Assembly (NCBI GenBank): GCA_000403215.2
Contig: KE159536.1
Span: 1-41,509 of the forward strand
Length of the DNA: 41,509 nucleotides
Reading direction: 5' to 3'
Source: Lachnospiraceae bacterium A4
Lineage (GTDB): Bacteria > Bacillota > Clostridia > Lachnospirales > Lachnospiraceae
Below are positions 7,866-14,747 of the stretch, piece by piece; position 1 is the stretch's first letter; each line of letters opens with the position of its first letter. The position numbers and the translations under genes are program-made. The notes beneath the pieces were generated by a model, which was given only the letters and a program-made list of their open reading frames with translations, did not search any database and was not told the DNA's origin.

Positions 7866-8777
7866 TTAATATCCTTTTTCGAAGAAAATAGGGTCAAGCT
7901 GGTAAATCTTGACGCCCAGCATCTTGCCTTCTGCAGCGAGCTGGCTGTAGATCTTCGTTACATTATAATCGCTGTGTCCCATAAATACGCGCAGAAATTC
8001 TAAGTTGCCGCCGCCGATCAGGTAGCTGGTCGCGAAGGTGTGACGCAGCAGATGCGCGTGAAGGCGGCTGATTCCAGATTCTTTTTTTAATTTTGTAAAG
8101 AGTCCCTTGAGAGAATTTCTGGTCATTGGCTTATTAGTTCGCAATGACAGGAACAGAAAACTAGACGGTTCTCTTGCATACAGGCGTACATAGTTCTCTA
8201 TTTCCTGAATCAAAAAGTCAGGAATCAATGTAATGCGACTTTTACAGCCCTTGCTGTCAAGGATATGTATGATATTTCTCTCCTGATCAATGTTTTCATA
8301 GCGCAGATGACGGACTTCCTGTGAACGCAGCCCACAATCAAGCATCAAATGAAAGATACAATAGTTGCGCCTTCCCTTTTTGGTTTGCATGTCGAAGCAG
8401 AGATCTATCTTTTTTACCTCATCGGCATATAATACAATCTTTGGATGTGAGTCATCAGGAGGAAGCCGAACACCTTTTAAATAATCAATACATAGATCAT
8501 TCTGGTAACAGTATCGAAGAAATGCCTTGGTAATACGGCAGTAGCTTCGAATCGTTACATTCTTAACTTCTTTTTTTCTCAAATAAATAATAAAGTCACT
8601 GTACAGCGGTGTATTACCAAAATCCAGAAAAGAAAGCTCATCTATGTTTTTGCCACCAACAGTTTCCAAATAATCGAAGAAGATTTTTAAATGTCCTTCA
8701 TAGGAACGCAGTGTTTCAGAAGAGCAGTAGACCGACCGACAGTGTAAAAACATATTATAGATTTGCTTTATCGTCAT
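7866..8777 (-). CDS. tyrosine recombinase/integrase
   Basis: The 303-residue protein is set to start at ATG 8777, where GGAGGTGG lies 5 bases upstream; this is 22 codons inside the longest frame. The N-terminal SAM-like core-binding domain covers residues about 1-95. The catalytic domain shows Arg in CGLRSQEVRHL, Lys in SKGCKSR, HLLRHTFAT (H-x-x-R), GH in FMGHSDY and the nucleophile Tyr in TKIYSQ, so all key residues are present. Such enzymes integrate and excise elements at tRNA 3' ends, in agreement with the flanking repeats. The gene overlaps the end of the Rep-like gene by 23 bases, which implies translational coupling. It reads toward the tRNA and stops 46 bases from the attL repeat. No excisionase is recognised. 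Confidence 0.95.
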   Translation of the reverse strand: MTIKQIYNMFLHCRSVYCSSETLRSYEGHLKIFFDYLETVGGKNIDELSFLDFGNTPLYSDFIIYLRKKEVKNVTIRSYCRITKAFLRYCYQNDLCIDYLKGVRLPPDDSHPKIVLYADEVKKIDLCFDMQTKKGRRNYCIFHLMLDCGLRSQEVRHLRYENIDQERNIIHILDSKGCKSRITLIPDFLIQEIENYVRLYAREPSSFLFLSLRTNKPMTRNSLKGLFTKLKKESGISRLHAHLLRHTFATSYLIGGGNLEFLRVFMGHSDYNVTKIYSQLAAEGKMLGVKIYQLDPIFFEKGY

Positions 8778-10209
8778 TCTGTCCACCTCCATTTTGCAAG
8801 TCAATAAGAGAACTGTATTCGATAATTTCACCAGTTTCTTCATTCAGCAGCGTAAAATCATTGACATCAACAAGTTTGTATTGCTGAAGTTCACCTTGAT
8901 AGATATCTGCTAGTTCTTCGGGATTAAACTGGCGGAGTTTTTTGACTTTGTATTGGGCAGCATGAAAAATATCGTTGTCATTAAAACGCATGAGTGCATC
9001 AAAAGCATCTTGTAAAGGGCTGTCATCGTTTAGACCACGGGTATATATGCCAAGGGTGATCGCGGACCCAAGGACGCGTTTTTTCATAGAATCAATATTC
9101 AGCCTGCGGTTATAGTTACGGACAAGTCTTGCTTCCGCTGGTGTCATACGCATATCAATACACTTTGTACTGCACAGTGCTTTCCAGAACTTACAGAGCG
9201 GGCGGGGGGCTTTCCGTTCATTACCTGTTTTTTCAACCATGCGGAATACTTTATCAGTAAGGTAGTCAATGATAAGCTTTCGATTGTCAAAGTATTGATA
9301 GACGCGGGCAGTTTCCCCATGATTTGAATAGTCCTTGAAGGGAATCAATGTATAACTTTTACTGTGCCTGCGCATTGTCTGATATTCTACATTGACAATC
9401 AGGTTGATTTTAGGTGTCAGTTTGTCGGCAAGTTTGATCAGCTCATCTTCACTAATCGTTATATTGCCGTTTAATATTTTATGGATTTTTTCAAGATATT
9501 CTGGGTCTGTGCCGTGTTCTGCATAAAATTCAAGGCGGGCACGGAAGCGGTAGAACCAGCTTCGCCTTTCATAACACTTTTCGTACACATATTTATCATA
9601 TTTGCTGATCATTCCGTACATTTCCCATATTTGAAAAAACCAGGGCTTGTAATTCTGCTCAATAACCTCACGTGTTTTTAGATATATACGAATAAACACT
9701 TTGTCCGAACGTTTGCCAAGTGCGACATAATCAATCTCATAATCTTCGGTTCCAACTTTATTTGTGACATATGTTGCGTTTTTGAAGCGGTCAACACGCA
9801 TTTTGTAAAAGCTGTCTGGGGCAAAAAATTTCTCGGGATTATTCAGGTAGTTCGTATGCCAGCAGTAATCAACCCGGTTTTCCTGTACATAATCAATTTC
9901 TAGCCCAAAGAAATGCACGATTGCCTTAATGTACTGGTAACTGTTCTCAAAACTATCACGGACGCCATACTGCCACAGCATATAGGAACGGAGTTGAACG
10001 ATACACTCACAGGTTACAGACTCACCGCCATCGGCGGCTTTGGGGACCACAGAGGCAAGGAAGATATCAAAATATTCTGGATAGCTTAGGCATATGCTGT
10101 AAAACCGTGAAAATGTCACAGGACGCAGAATCAGTCTGCGGTCAAGCTCTTTCAAATAAAAGTCACAGGAACCAGCATCTGAACCGTCAGCCATGTAATC
10201 GTATTTCAA
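8755..10209 (-). CDS. replication-initiator/relaxase-like protein (Rep_trans type)
   Basis: The 484-residue protein has features of the replication initiation factor family (Rep_trans, MobT-like). These are an ENRVDYCWHTNYL segment (R-x-D strand), LGKRSDKVFIRIYLKTRE (L-G-x-x-x-S-D, then a Y-x-K strand with acidic residue) near the middle, and RARLEFYAEHG (R-x-E). Such proteins nick one strand and start rolling-circle copying or transfer of the excised circle. The start is uncertain: TTG 10209 and ATG 10194 lack a ribosome site. Protein-like sequence (KDDFRLKTNDINVLKLRKYF) continues upstream in frame for some 30 codons without an ATG. The true 5' end may be lost or use a rare start codon. It is followed by the integrase with an overlap. 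Confidence 0.7.
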   Translation of the reverse strand: MKYDYMADGSDAGSCDFYLKELDRRLILRPVTFSRFYSICLSYPEYFDIFLASVVPKAADGGESVTCECIVQLRSYMLWQYGVRDSFENSYQYIKAIVHFFGLEIDYVQENRVDYCWHTNYLNNPEKFFAPDSFYKMRVDRFKNATYVTNKVGTEDYEIDYVALGKRSDKVFIRIYLKTREVIEQNYKPWFFQIWEMYGMISKYDKYVYEKCYERRSWFYRFRARLEFYAEHGTDPEYLEKIHKILNGNITISEDELIKLADKLTPKINLIVNVEYQTMRRHSKSYTLIPFKDYSNHGETARVYQYFDNRKLIIDYLTDKVFRMVEKTGNERKAPRPLCKFWKALCSTKCIDMRMTPAEARLVRNYNRRLNIDSMKKRVLGSAITLGIYTRGLNDDSPLQDAFDALMRFNDNDIFHAAQYKVKKLRQFNPEELADIYQGELQQYKLVDVNDFTLLNEETGEIIEYSSLIDLQNGGGQNDDKANL

Positions 10210-10413
10210 TTTGAAATATTTGCGCAGCTTTAGTACATTTATATCATTGGTTTTCAGACGAAAGTCATCTTTAATCTTATAAAAGAAATGAAAAAGAAAC
10301 GCAAAAGATCTGGCTAAAATGACACCACAAGAAAGGCAAGCAGAATTTTTTAATGCCTGCTGGAAGGAAGTAGAACGTAAGAAATAAGCATATTGATAAA
10401 CGTGAGAGGAGAA
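10210..10413. other. spacer between divergent element genes
   Basis: About 200 bases. The left part stays open in the Rep-like frame (see that entry). The right part holds a short plus-strand frame, 10319-10387, reading MTPQERQAEFFNACWKEVER plus two Lys, which has no ribosome site and may be a gene remnant. I see no promoter that I can support. Confidence 0.4.
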
Positions 10414-10419
10414 ATGGAA

Positions 10420-11076
10420 ATGAAAATAGAATTGGATTTAAGTAGAATCATAGTCTCCACGATTACGATTCTGTTAATTGTCGGTATAATAAAGTTAATA
10501 CTCTGGATATTTAAAGCTATAATGAAATTCTTTGATACTTTAATTCATATACCAGCAAGACTTATAGGCTATAAAGATAATGACTGGAATGATATTGATC
10601 GAATCGTGCTACATACAAAGGCTAGAATCCAATTTCCAAGATCTCAGTTTCAACCCAATTTCATGTATTATGATGCATTTATGAGAAATCCATATAACGA
10701 GATTAATACAAAAAATATTGTCATTAACTTGTTGGAATATACAGGGTATCAGGGACCGATTCCGAATATAAAGTATATTCAGCCGCAAAATGGAATCAGT
10801 GAACATTCAACATATATCAAAGAGCAACCTGTAAATATATTCATAACAGATAATCCAGAAACGACATCTACTGATTTATTGGCATTAATTATCCATGAAT
10901 GCATGTATGTCTACAGAACATATTATAGAATCGAATATGGTGATGGATTTAATCAGGAAAATGTATCAGATATCCTTGCAGTATATTTAGGTTTTTACAA
11001 TAATTTGACCAAGGCACACAAATTTTATACGAAACAGAAGGATTTAGATTATGCGTATAAAAGAATACATAAATAA
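10420..11076 (+). CDS. membrane-anchored protein with a degenerate zincin-like motif
   Basis: The 218-residue protein starts at ATG 10420, 8 bases after GGAG; ATG 10414 is too close to it. A strong membrane helix (residues about 8-32) is followed by a soluble domain. Near residue 159 LIIHECMYVYRTYY stands where related small metallopeptidase-like proteins have H-E-x-x-H; the second His is Tyr here. A later ENVSDILAVYLGF (Glu180, Asp184) matches the E-N-E-x-x-T-D-x-x-A-x-x-L-G-F pattern I know from that group. It may thus be an inactive zincin-fold protein or one with altered metal binding. It is cargo of the tRNA-Lys element and much more AT-rich than its neighbours. Function unknown; immunity, envelope or regulatory roles are possible. 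Confidence 0.6.
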   Translation: MKIELDLSRIIVSTITILLIVGIIKLILWIFKAIMKFFDTLIHIPARLIGYKDNDWNDIDRIVLHTKARIQFPRSQFQPNFMYYDAFMRNPYNEINTKNIVINLLEYTGYQGPIPNIKYIQPQNGISEHSTYIKEQPVNIFITDNPETTSTDLLALIIHECMYVYRTYYRIEYGDGFNQENVSDILAVYLGFYNNLTKAHKFYTKQKDLDYAYKRIHK

Positions 11077-11187
11077 AATAAGGATACAAAACAGCTTCAT
11101 TGCCTGCGCATGGCTCCACTGCCTCATATCCTTATAGAGATTGATTGGTTTTATAATATCATATCTGGTATCAGATTTCAATTGAAA

Positions 11188-11216
11188 TTGACAATTTTTG
11201 ACAATTCTATTATTAT
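11188..11216 (+). promoter_or_regulatory. promoter of toxin mRNA (RNA I)
   Basis: TTGACA (11188-11193), a 17-base spacer and TATTAT (11211-11216). Transcription should start near 11223. Confidence 0.75.
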
Positions 11217-11261
11217 TATAAATGTTACCGCCCTATACCTGGTTTCAGGAAGGGGGTGAGC

Positions 11262-11284
11262 CAGTGTCAGAAATACTAGCTTTT
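11262..11284 (+). repeat. direct repeats DRa/DRb, copy 1 (toxin start region)
   Basis: CAGTGTCAGAA and ATACTAGCTTTT run together here and include the GTG start codon. The same two blocks recur at 11432-11459. Confidence 0.8.
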
Positions 11285-11368
11285 ATTACATCTGTTATGG
11301 CAAAAATAGTTGCCTACTATCTTTGCAAATGGCTTGACAAGATGTCTAGCGGTAATAAGCCTGAGTAA
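11264..11368 (+). CDS. small hydrophobic peptide, candidate Fst-like type I toxin
   Basis: GTG 11264 follows AGGGGGTGA and opens 34 codons. The peptide begins MSEILAFITSVMAKIVAYY, a single hydrophobic helix. It then has LCKWLDKM and a short polar tail with Lys, Asn and Glu. Fst/Ldr toxins share this build: a transmembrane helix, then W-L-[ND] and charged residues. When unrepressed they damage the membrane. The gene sits between a consensus promoter and a symmetric terminator. Its start region is repeated beyond the terminator, where a reverse promoter would yield an antisense regulator. The architecture supports the toxin call more than the short sequence alone does. Holin-like or unrelated small membrane peptides remain possible. 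Confidence 0.68.
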   Translation: MSEILAFITSVMAKIVAYYLCKWLDKMSSGNKPE

Positions 11369-11392
11369 TAAGCCAGCTCTTAAATGGAATAG

Positions 11393-11425
11393 AAAACCCC
11401 AAGTGTTCGTTGCCCTTGGGGTTTT
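11393..11425. terminator. bidirectional intrinsic terminator shared by both RNAs
   Basis: AAAACCCCAAG (11393-11403) and CTTGGGGTTTT (11415-11425) pair perfectly over 11 bp around an 11-base loop. T runs occur on both strands, so transcripts from either side should end here. Confidence 0.88.
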
Positions 11426-11431
11426 CGTTTG

Positions 11432-11459
11432 CAGTGTCAGAACTACAATACTAGCTTTT
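11432..11459 (+). repeat. direct repeats DRa/DRb, copy 2 (antitoxin gene)
   Basis: CAGTGTCAGAA, a few extra bases (CTACA), then ATACTAGCTTTT. It copies the toxin start region at 11262-11284 and lies between the shared terminator and the reverse promoter. Confidence 0.85.
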
Positions 11460-11469
11460 GCCTACGGCA

Positions 11470-11498
11470 ATTATAGCATATGCAGTCTTGAATTGCAA
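11470..11498 (-). promoter_or_regulatory. promoter of antisense RNA II
   Basis: On the minus strand TTGCAA (11498-11493), a 17-base spacer and a perfect TATAAT (11475-11470). It is the stronger of the two promoters by -10 match, as expected for an antitoxin RNA. Confidence 0.72.
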
Positions 11499-11587
11499 GA
11501 TACTTTGTAAGACAAATTTTTTCAGATATATCAGCAGCATAAGCATTTTGTAGGACACTATATTTATCATTATGTAGTGCCCAAAAT

Positions 11588-11763
11588 TCTTAATCAGGGT
11601 GTCCAGGGTTCGAGCCCCTGGCGGTGCACTGAAAGCACTATTTTTGAAGCGTAGGCTTCGGGGATGGTGTTTTTTATTTTGTTTTTGGTGTTTGTCCTAC
11701 AAATGAACAGCAGCATGGAGGCGATCGGCGGGCTGGTGTTTTCATTTGTAGGACAGAAACGTA
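11588..11763 (+). repeat. attR direct repeat with truncated tRNA-Lys 3' half
   Basis: Repeats 7650-7820: the first 87 bases are identical, followed by imperfect similarity. Only the 3' half of the tRNA is present, so no functional tRNA is made. The hairpin (11695-11707 with 11741-11753) is fully conserved and even 1 bp longer than in attL. Confidence 0.92.
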
Positions 11764-11798
11764 AACTGTCCAGAGCTAATTCCAGCGCATGAAAAGCA

Positions 11799-13352
11799 CT
11801 ATTTTCCAAGTGAAATTTGATATTCATGCGGATAATAACCGAGCAGTTCTGATGCGCGGGTTTCTTTCCCGGCATAGGTGTCAAGCCAGTTTTCATAGTC
11901 TGGGTTTTTCCAGACGGTATGATCCTCAAAGGTCACTTGTTTTAAACAAACCAGTATATAGGCTGCTTGATTTGCACCATCATCGGCTTTGGGGGAATCT
12001 TCCGTTTTCCCGCCATTGTAGAGAGACCAGCCGCCGCGGTATTGTTCTGTCTCGCCGGGGAGAATATTTTCACTTGACTGGACAATGTTTTCAAAGCTGC
12101 TCTGTGCGCTGCTGTCAAGGAAATTCCACCGGAGTTTTAAGGGCGCACCATTTTGGTCGTAGGCGAGCATACAATATTGTGTTTCCGTGATAGTTTGGTC
12201 TGTATTGTTGGTGAGGATATCGTGTATATAAGGAGAGCCATCATCATAATAGAGAATATCGGCACTTTCGTGGGTGATGGACATGGGACTGCTGGCAGCA
12301 GGCATGTCTTGGCGGCTGTCATCTGCGGCAGCAGCGGGCATGTCTTGGTGGTTGTCATCTGCGGCAGCAGGCATGTCTTGGCGGCTGTCATCTGCGGCGG
12401 CAGAGGTCGCGAACAGACTGGCGGTGGCAAAAACAATCAGGCAGGAGGCTGCAACCATGACAGGGCTAGTCCGCCTGGTGGTCATAATCGCGGTAATCCG
12501 TTCTTCGGACGCATTTTTGCAAAAAGTGCTGATCAATGGCAGCAGCCCGCTTTTCTTAGCCTCCATGCGAATCAGCATGTGAGAGTAAGTGGATTTTGAT
12601 TTTTCACCAAACAGTCTGATCACACGCTCGTCGCAAGACAGTTCTATATCGCGGTTAAGAAAGAGGTACATTGCCCACACAAAAGGATTGAACCAGTGTA
12701 TGCATAGAGCGGACGTTGCAATGAGTTTTGTGATCGCGTCAAAACGTTTTATGTGCACACATTCATGGGAGAGAATATAGTGCAGCTCATGAACATTCTC
12801 CCAATCTGTATTTTTGGGCAATAAAATCACAGGGCGCAGAATGCCATAAGTCAGCGGTGTGGATATTCTGTCTGACTGGCGTATGGAGAGTTTGCGCTTT
12901 AGAGGCTGCTTTTGCAGGCATTGTGTTATATCCGTATTTTCGACAGGCAGAGCAGTCTGAAATTCAACCCGGCAGCGCAGATACGTTATGACAAAAAAGC
13001 ACGCACACAGTACCATACCGACACACCAGATTACGGACCAGAGGGAGACAGAAGGGCGAGCTGCGGGTGGCTGAGCTAATGCTTGCAGGGTGGCAAAGCC
13101 TGTGGGTGCGATGGCAGGGACCGTGTGAACGGTCTGGGGGTTCTCCAACAAGGAGGGGGACATGCTGCGGTTCAGAAGTGTATAGACACTAAATATAGAA
13201 GGAAACGTAAACGGCAGCAGCAGCCGTATCAGCACTAATTCCCACAAAACGACAAACGTTTTCTTGGGAAGGCGGTTGATAAATATTGCCCGAAGTATCA
13301 GGACTGCAATGATTAAGACAGCCCCGGCAAGGCTCATTTCTAATAGATTCAT
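11799..13352 (-). CDS. BlaR1-like M56 membrane metallopeptidase with DUF5780-type C terminus
   Basis: The 517-residue protein starts at ATG 13352 behind AGGTGAG. N-terminal membrane helices and a loop lead to the zinc site HECVH (residues 196-200). IELSCDERV follows with the third ligand Glu, typical for family M56. After a further helix (CLIVFATASLFATSAAA) comes a three-fold AADDSRQDMPA-type repeat. The last 150 residues resemble DUF5780 (HDILTNNTDQTI, LPGETEQYRGGW), not the penicillin-binding sensor of true BlaR1. Such proteins sense an extracellular cue and cleave the BlaI-type repressor or trigger its removal. The pair overlaps at the ribosome site, so repressor and protease are made together. 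The signal is unlikely to be a beta-lactam bound through an acylation domain. Confidence 0.88.
   Translation of the reverse strand: MNLLEMSLAGAVLIIAVLILRAIFINRLPKKTFVVLWELVLIRLLLPFTFPSIFSVYTLLNRSMSPSLLENPQTVHTVPAIAPTGFATLQALAQPPAARPSVSLWSVIWCVGMVLCACFFVITYLRCRVEFQTALPVENTDITQCLQKQPLKRKLSIRQSDRISTPLTYGILRPVILLPKNTDWENVHELHYILSHECVHIKRFDAITKLIATSALCIHWFNPFVWAMYLFLNRDIELSCDERVIRLFGEKSKSTYSHMLIRMEAKKSGLLPLISTFCKNASEERITAIMTTRRTSPVMVAASCLIVFATASLFATSAAADDSRQDMPAAADDNHQDMPAAAADDSRQDMPAASSPMSITHESADILYYDDGSPYIHDILTNNTDQTITETQYCMLAYDQNGAPLKLRWNFLDSSAQSSFENIVQSSENILPGETEQYRGGWSLYNGGKTEDSPKADDGANQAAYILVCLKQVTFEDHTVWKNPDYENWLDTYAGKETRASELLGYYPHEYQISLGK
12301..12402. repeat. three tandem repeats of about 33-36 bp in the M56 gene
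   Basis: Units starting GGCATGTCTTGG at 12301, 12337 and 12370 encode the AADDSRQDMPA-type repeats of the linker between the last membrane helix and the outer domain. Length steps are multiples of three. Confidence 0.85.
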
Positions 13353-13362
13353 ACATCTCACC

Positions 13363-13722
13363 TCACTCCAAATCCTTGACAATCTGTTTTAGTTTCTCAA
13401 TCTGCTGGGCAGATAATTTTTTGCGGCTCAGCAGGGCAGCAAACAGTTTATCCACGGAGCCGTCATAAATTTTGTTGATGAGTTCGTCTGTTTCGGCATC
13501 TTGCACTGCTTCTTGCGGAATCAGGGCATGACACATAAAATGTGGTTCGGAGCGCGCAATGGCGCCTTTTTTGATACACCGTTTTATCAGCGTATACGTA
13601 GTGTTCATGTTCCAGCCGGTTTCTTCTTTTAGAACGTCTGATATATGCTTTGCGGTGGCGTCGCCCTCCCGCCAAAGCACGCTCATCACTTTTAATTCGG
13701 AATCAAATAGTTTTATGTCCAT
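13363..13722 (-). CDS. BlaI/MecI/CopY-family repressor
   Basis: The 119-residue protein starts at ATG 13722, with AAAGGAG 8 bases upstream; the longer frame starts inside that ribosome site. The winged helix-turn-helix spans residues about 1-75 (LFDSELKVMSVLWREGDATAKHI; TGWNMNTTYTLIKRCIKKG). The C-terminal helices (DELINKIYDGSVDKLFAALL) form the dimer and contain the region cleaved in the family. It should bind dyads of the TAC-A-x-x-TGTA type and repress its own operon; a matching palindrome lies between its promoter and start codon. The stop codon overlaps the ribosome site of the M56 gene. Confidence 0.95.
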   Translation of the reverse strand: MDIKLFDSELKVMSVLWREGDATAKHISDVLKEETGWNMNTTYTLIKRCIKKGAIARSEPHFMCHALIPQEAVQDAETDELINKIYDGSVDKLFAALLSRKKLSAQQIEKLKQIVKDLE

Positions 13723-13743
13723 TGCTGTCTCTCCTTTCACACG

Positions 13744-13793
13744 ACTACAGTAGTTTATAAATTTATCATACTCTTTTTACGGCGGATTGTCAA
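13744..13793 (-). promoter_or_regulatory. promoter and BlaI-type operator
   Basis: On the minus strand TTGACA (13793-13788), a 17-base spacer and TATGAT (13770-13765) make a near-perfect promoter. Directly after the expected start site lies the palindrome ACTACAGTAGT (13744-13754), close to BlaI/MecI operator half-sites (TACnnnGTA core). This implies autorepression. Confidence 0.78.
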
Positions 13794-13916
13794 TAGGACG
13801 TTACGGTTTGCATTATTTTTTGCTTTGCAGCTCAGAATCAAAATCCCTCTCTTTCTTAGACCGGCAAAATGCTGTATAATAGGAGCAGTATAAAAATACG
13901 AAAAGGAGAATGTCAA

Positions 13917-14246
13917 ATAAACAATGAAAAAGTATACGCCATGCAGTTTGGCAAGGTTTATCCGCTGCTCGTTTCCAAGGCGGAGAAGAAGGGGCGGACA
14001 AAAGAGGAAGCAGACCAGATCATATCATGGCTGACTGGCTATACAGCCGAAGCGATTGAGGACGCTGTACAGAAGCAGGTCACATATGGAGACTTTTTTA
14101 GGAATGCGCCGCGGTTAAACCCCAACAGGAAGCAAATAAAGGGGAGTGTCTGCGGCGTGCGTGTGGAGGAGATTGCCGAGCCGCTCATGCAGGAAATACG
14201 ATATCTGGATAAACTGATCGACGAACTGCCAAAGGAAAGGCGATAG
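13917..14246 (+). CDS. DUF2200-family protein, start and end disturbed
   Basis: Residues from [15 protein letters not shown] through [33 protein letters not shown] and [16 protein letters not shown] are a full DUF2200 domain, a small family of unknown function. Two oddities exist. No ATG stands at the proper distance from AAGGAG (13903-13908); in frame there is ATA 13917, and the first in-frame ATG is 13941 without a ribosome site, while the nearby ATGs are out of frame. At the 3' end the usual ending [10 protein letters not shown] is found one frame away: a G seems missing at about 14227 (CTGCC for CTGGCC), so the protein ends early as PKERR. Read across this break, the frame continues into the DUF1801 domain. 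Confidence 0.75.
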   Translation: MNNEKVYAMQFGKVYPLLVSKAEKKGRTKEEADQIISWLTGYTAEAIEDAVQKQVTYGDFFRNAPRLNPNRKQIKGSVCGVRVEEIAEPLMQEIRYLDKLIDELPKERR

Positions 14247-14611
14247 AAAAAATACTGCGTGACGGCAGCGAGGTTCCAAGTACGATTGAGGAATATATCC
14301 GCCGGCAGCCAGAGGAGGCACAGTCCTATCTGAATCAGATTCATGATACGGTTCGTTCCGCGCTGCCAGATGCCGTACAGAAATTGTCATGGAGTATGCC
14401 GACGTACTGGAAAAAGCGCAATTTGATACAGTTTGCCGCCTTTAAAAAGCACATTGGACTGTATCCCGGCCCTGCGGCGGTGGAAGCGTTTGCGGACAAG
14501 CTGCAGGCGTATAAGACCAGCAAGGGTGCAATACAGTTTCCTTATAATAAGCCGCTTCCGCTGGAACTTATAAAGGAAATTGCACTGTGGTGTGATGCTG
14601 GCACGCCATAA
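14228..14611 (+). CDS. DUF1801 (YdhG-like) domain, frame-shifted from DUF2200
   Basis: The open frame has no proper start codon at its left edge. It reads [13 protein letters not shown], then the DUF1801 hallmarks: [50 protein letters not shown], and ends WCDAGTP. DUF1801 proteins are small YdhG/frataxin-like folds with no firm function, common in Firmicutes. The first ATG in frame (14384) lies inside the domain, so translation must come from upstream. The simplest reading is a DUF2200-DUF1801 fusion of about 230 residues split by a one-base deletion, or two genes whose second start is non-standard. Sequencing error cannot be excluded. Confidence 0.7.
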   Translation, partial: AKGKAIEKILRDGSEVPSTIEEYIRRQPEEAQSYLNQIHDTVRSALPDAVQKLSWSMPTYWKKRNLIQFAAFKKHIGLYPGPAAVEAFADKLQAYKTSKGAIQFPYNKPLPLELIKEIALWCDAGTP

Positions 14612-14747
14612 CACCGCATTTTCAGTCAAGAAATAAAGCACAGTCTGCGTTATCCTGTTCTCGTAAAGAAAAATCAATAGCCTCTCAGAAGCTTGCTGCA
14701 CAGAGGACTTTGCACAGGACATTACAGCCCCGCAAAAGGCTTCCAAC

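Larger units (their letters stand above)
11223..11428 (+). ncRNA. RNA I-like toxin transcript of a par/Fst-type locus
   Basis: The predicted transcript is about 205 bases from the consensus promoter to the symmetric terminator, close to the roughly 210 bases of pAD1 RNA I. The leader can fold CCTG (11238-11241) with CAGG (11246-11249) and CCCT (11231-11234) with AGGG (11251-11254). This hides the AGGGGGTGA ribosome site of the peptide, comparable with the upstream helix that limits Fst translation. Confidence 0.6.
11390..11463 (-). ncRNA. RNA II-like antisense antitoxin RNA
   Basis: A minus-strand promoter at 11470-11498 would start an RNA near 11463 that ends at the shared terminator near 11390, about 74 bases; pAD1 RNA II is 66. 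It carries the complement of copy 2 of the DRa/DRb blocks, which can pair with copy 1 over the toxin start codon, and the complement of the terminator loop. This gives two contact sites with RNA I, as in the known par system. Confidence 0.62.
7650..11587. mobile_element. 3.9-kb integrative element in tRNA-Lys
   Basis: The element is bounded by direct repeats of the tRNA 3' half that start at 7650 and 11588, giving a unit of 3938 bases. It carries a tyrosine recombinase next to the tRNA end, a translationally coupled Rep-like initiator, a membrane protein with a degenerate zincin-like motif and a par-like addiction locus at the right end. There are no capsid, conjugation-pilus or coupling-protein genes. 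It therefore looks like a plasmid-like integrative (possibly mobilisable) element or a satellite rather than a self-transmissible one. Confidence 0.88.

Noticed and set aside
10319-10387. small plus-strand frame ending WKEVERKK
   Set aside because: No ribosome site and only 22 codons; noted as a possible remnant in the spacer entry but not called as a gene.
12153-12599. plus-strand frames opposite the M56 protease repeats
   Set aside because: The tandem repeats are open in several frames; the minus-strand frame has the protease motifs and a ribosome site.
13869-13916. upstream ATG of the DUF2200 frame as start codon
   Set aside because: It lies on a TATAAT-like -10 box and ahead of the AAGGAG site, so it would precede the ribosome site.
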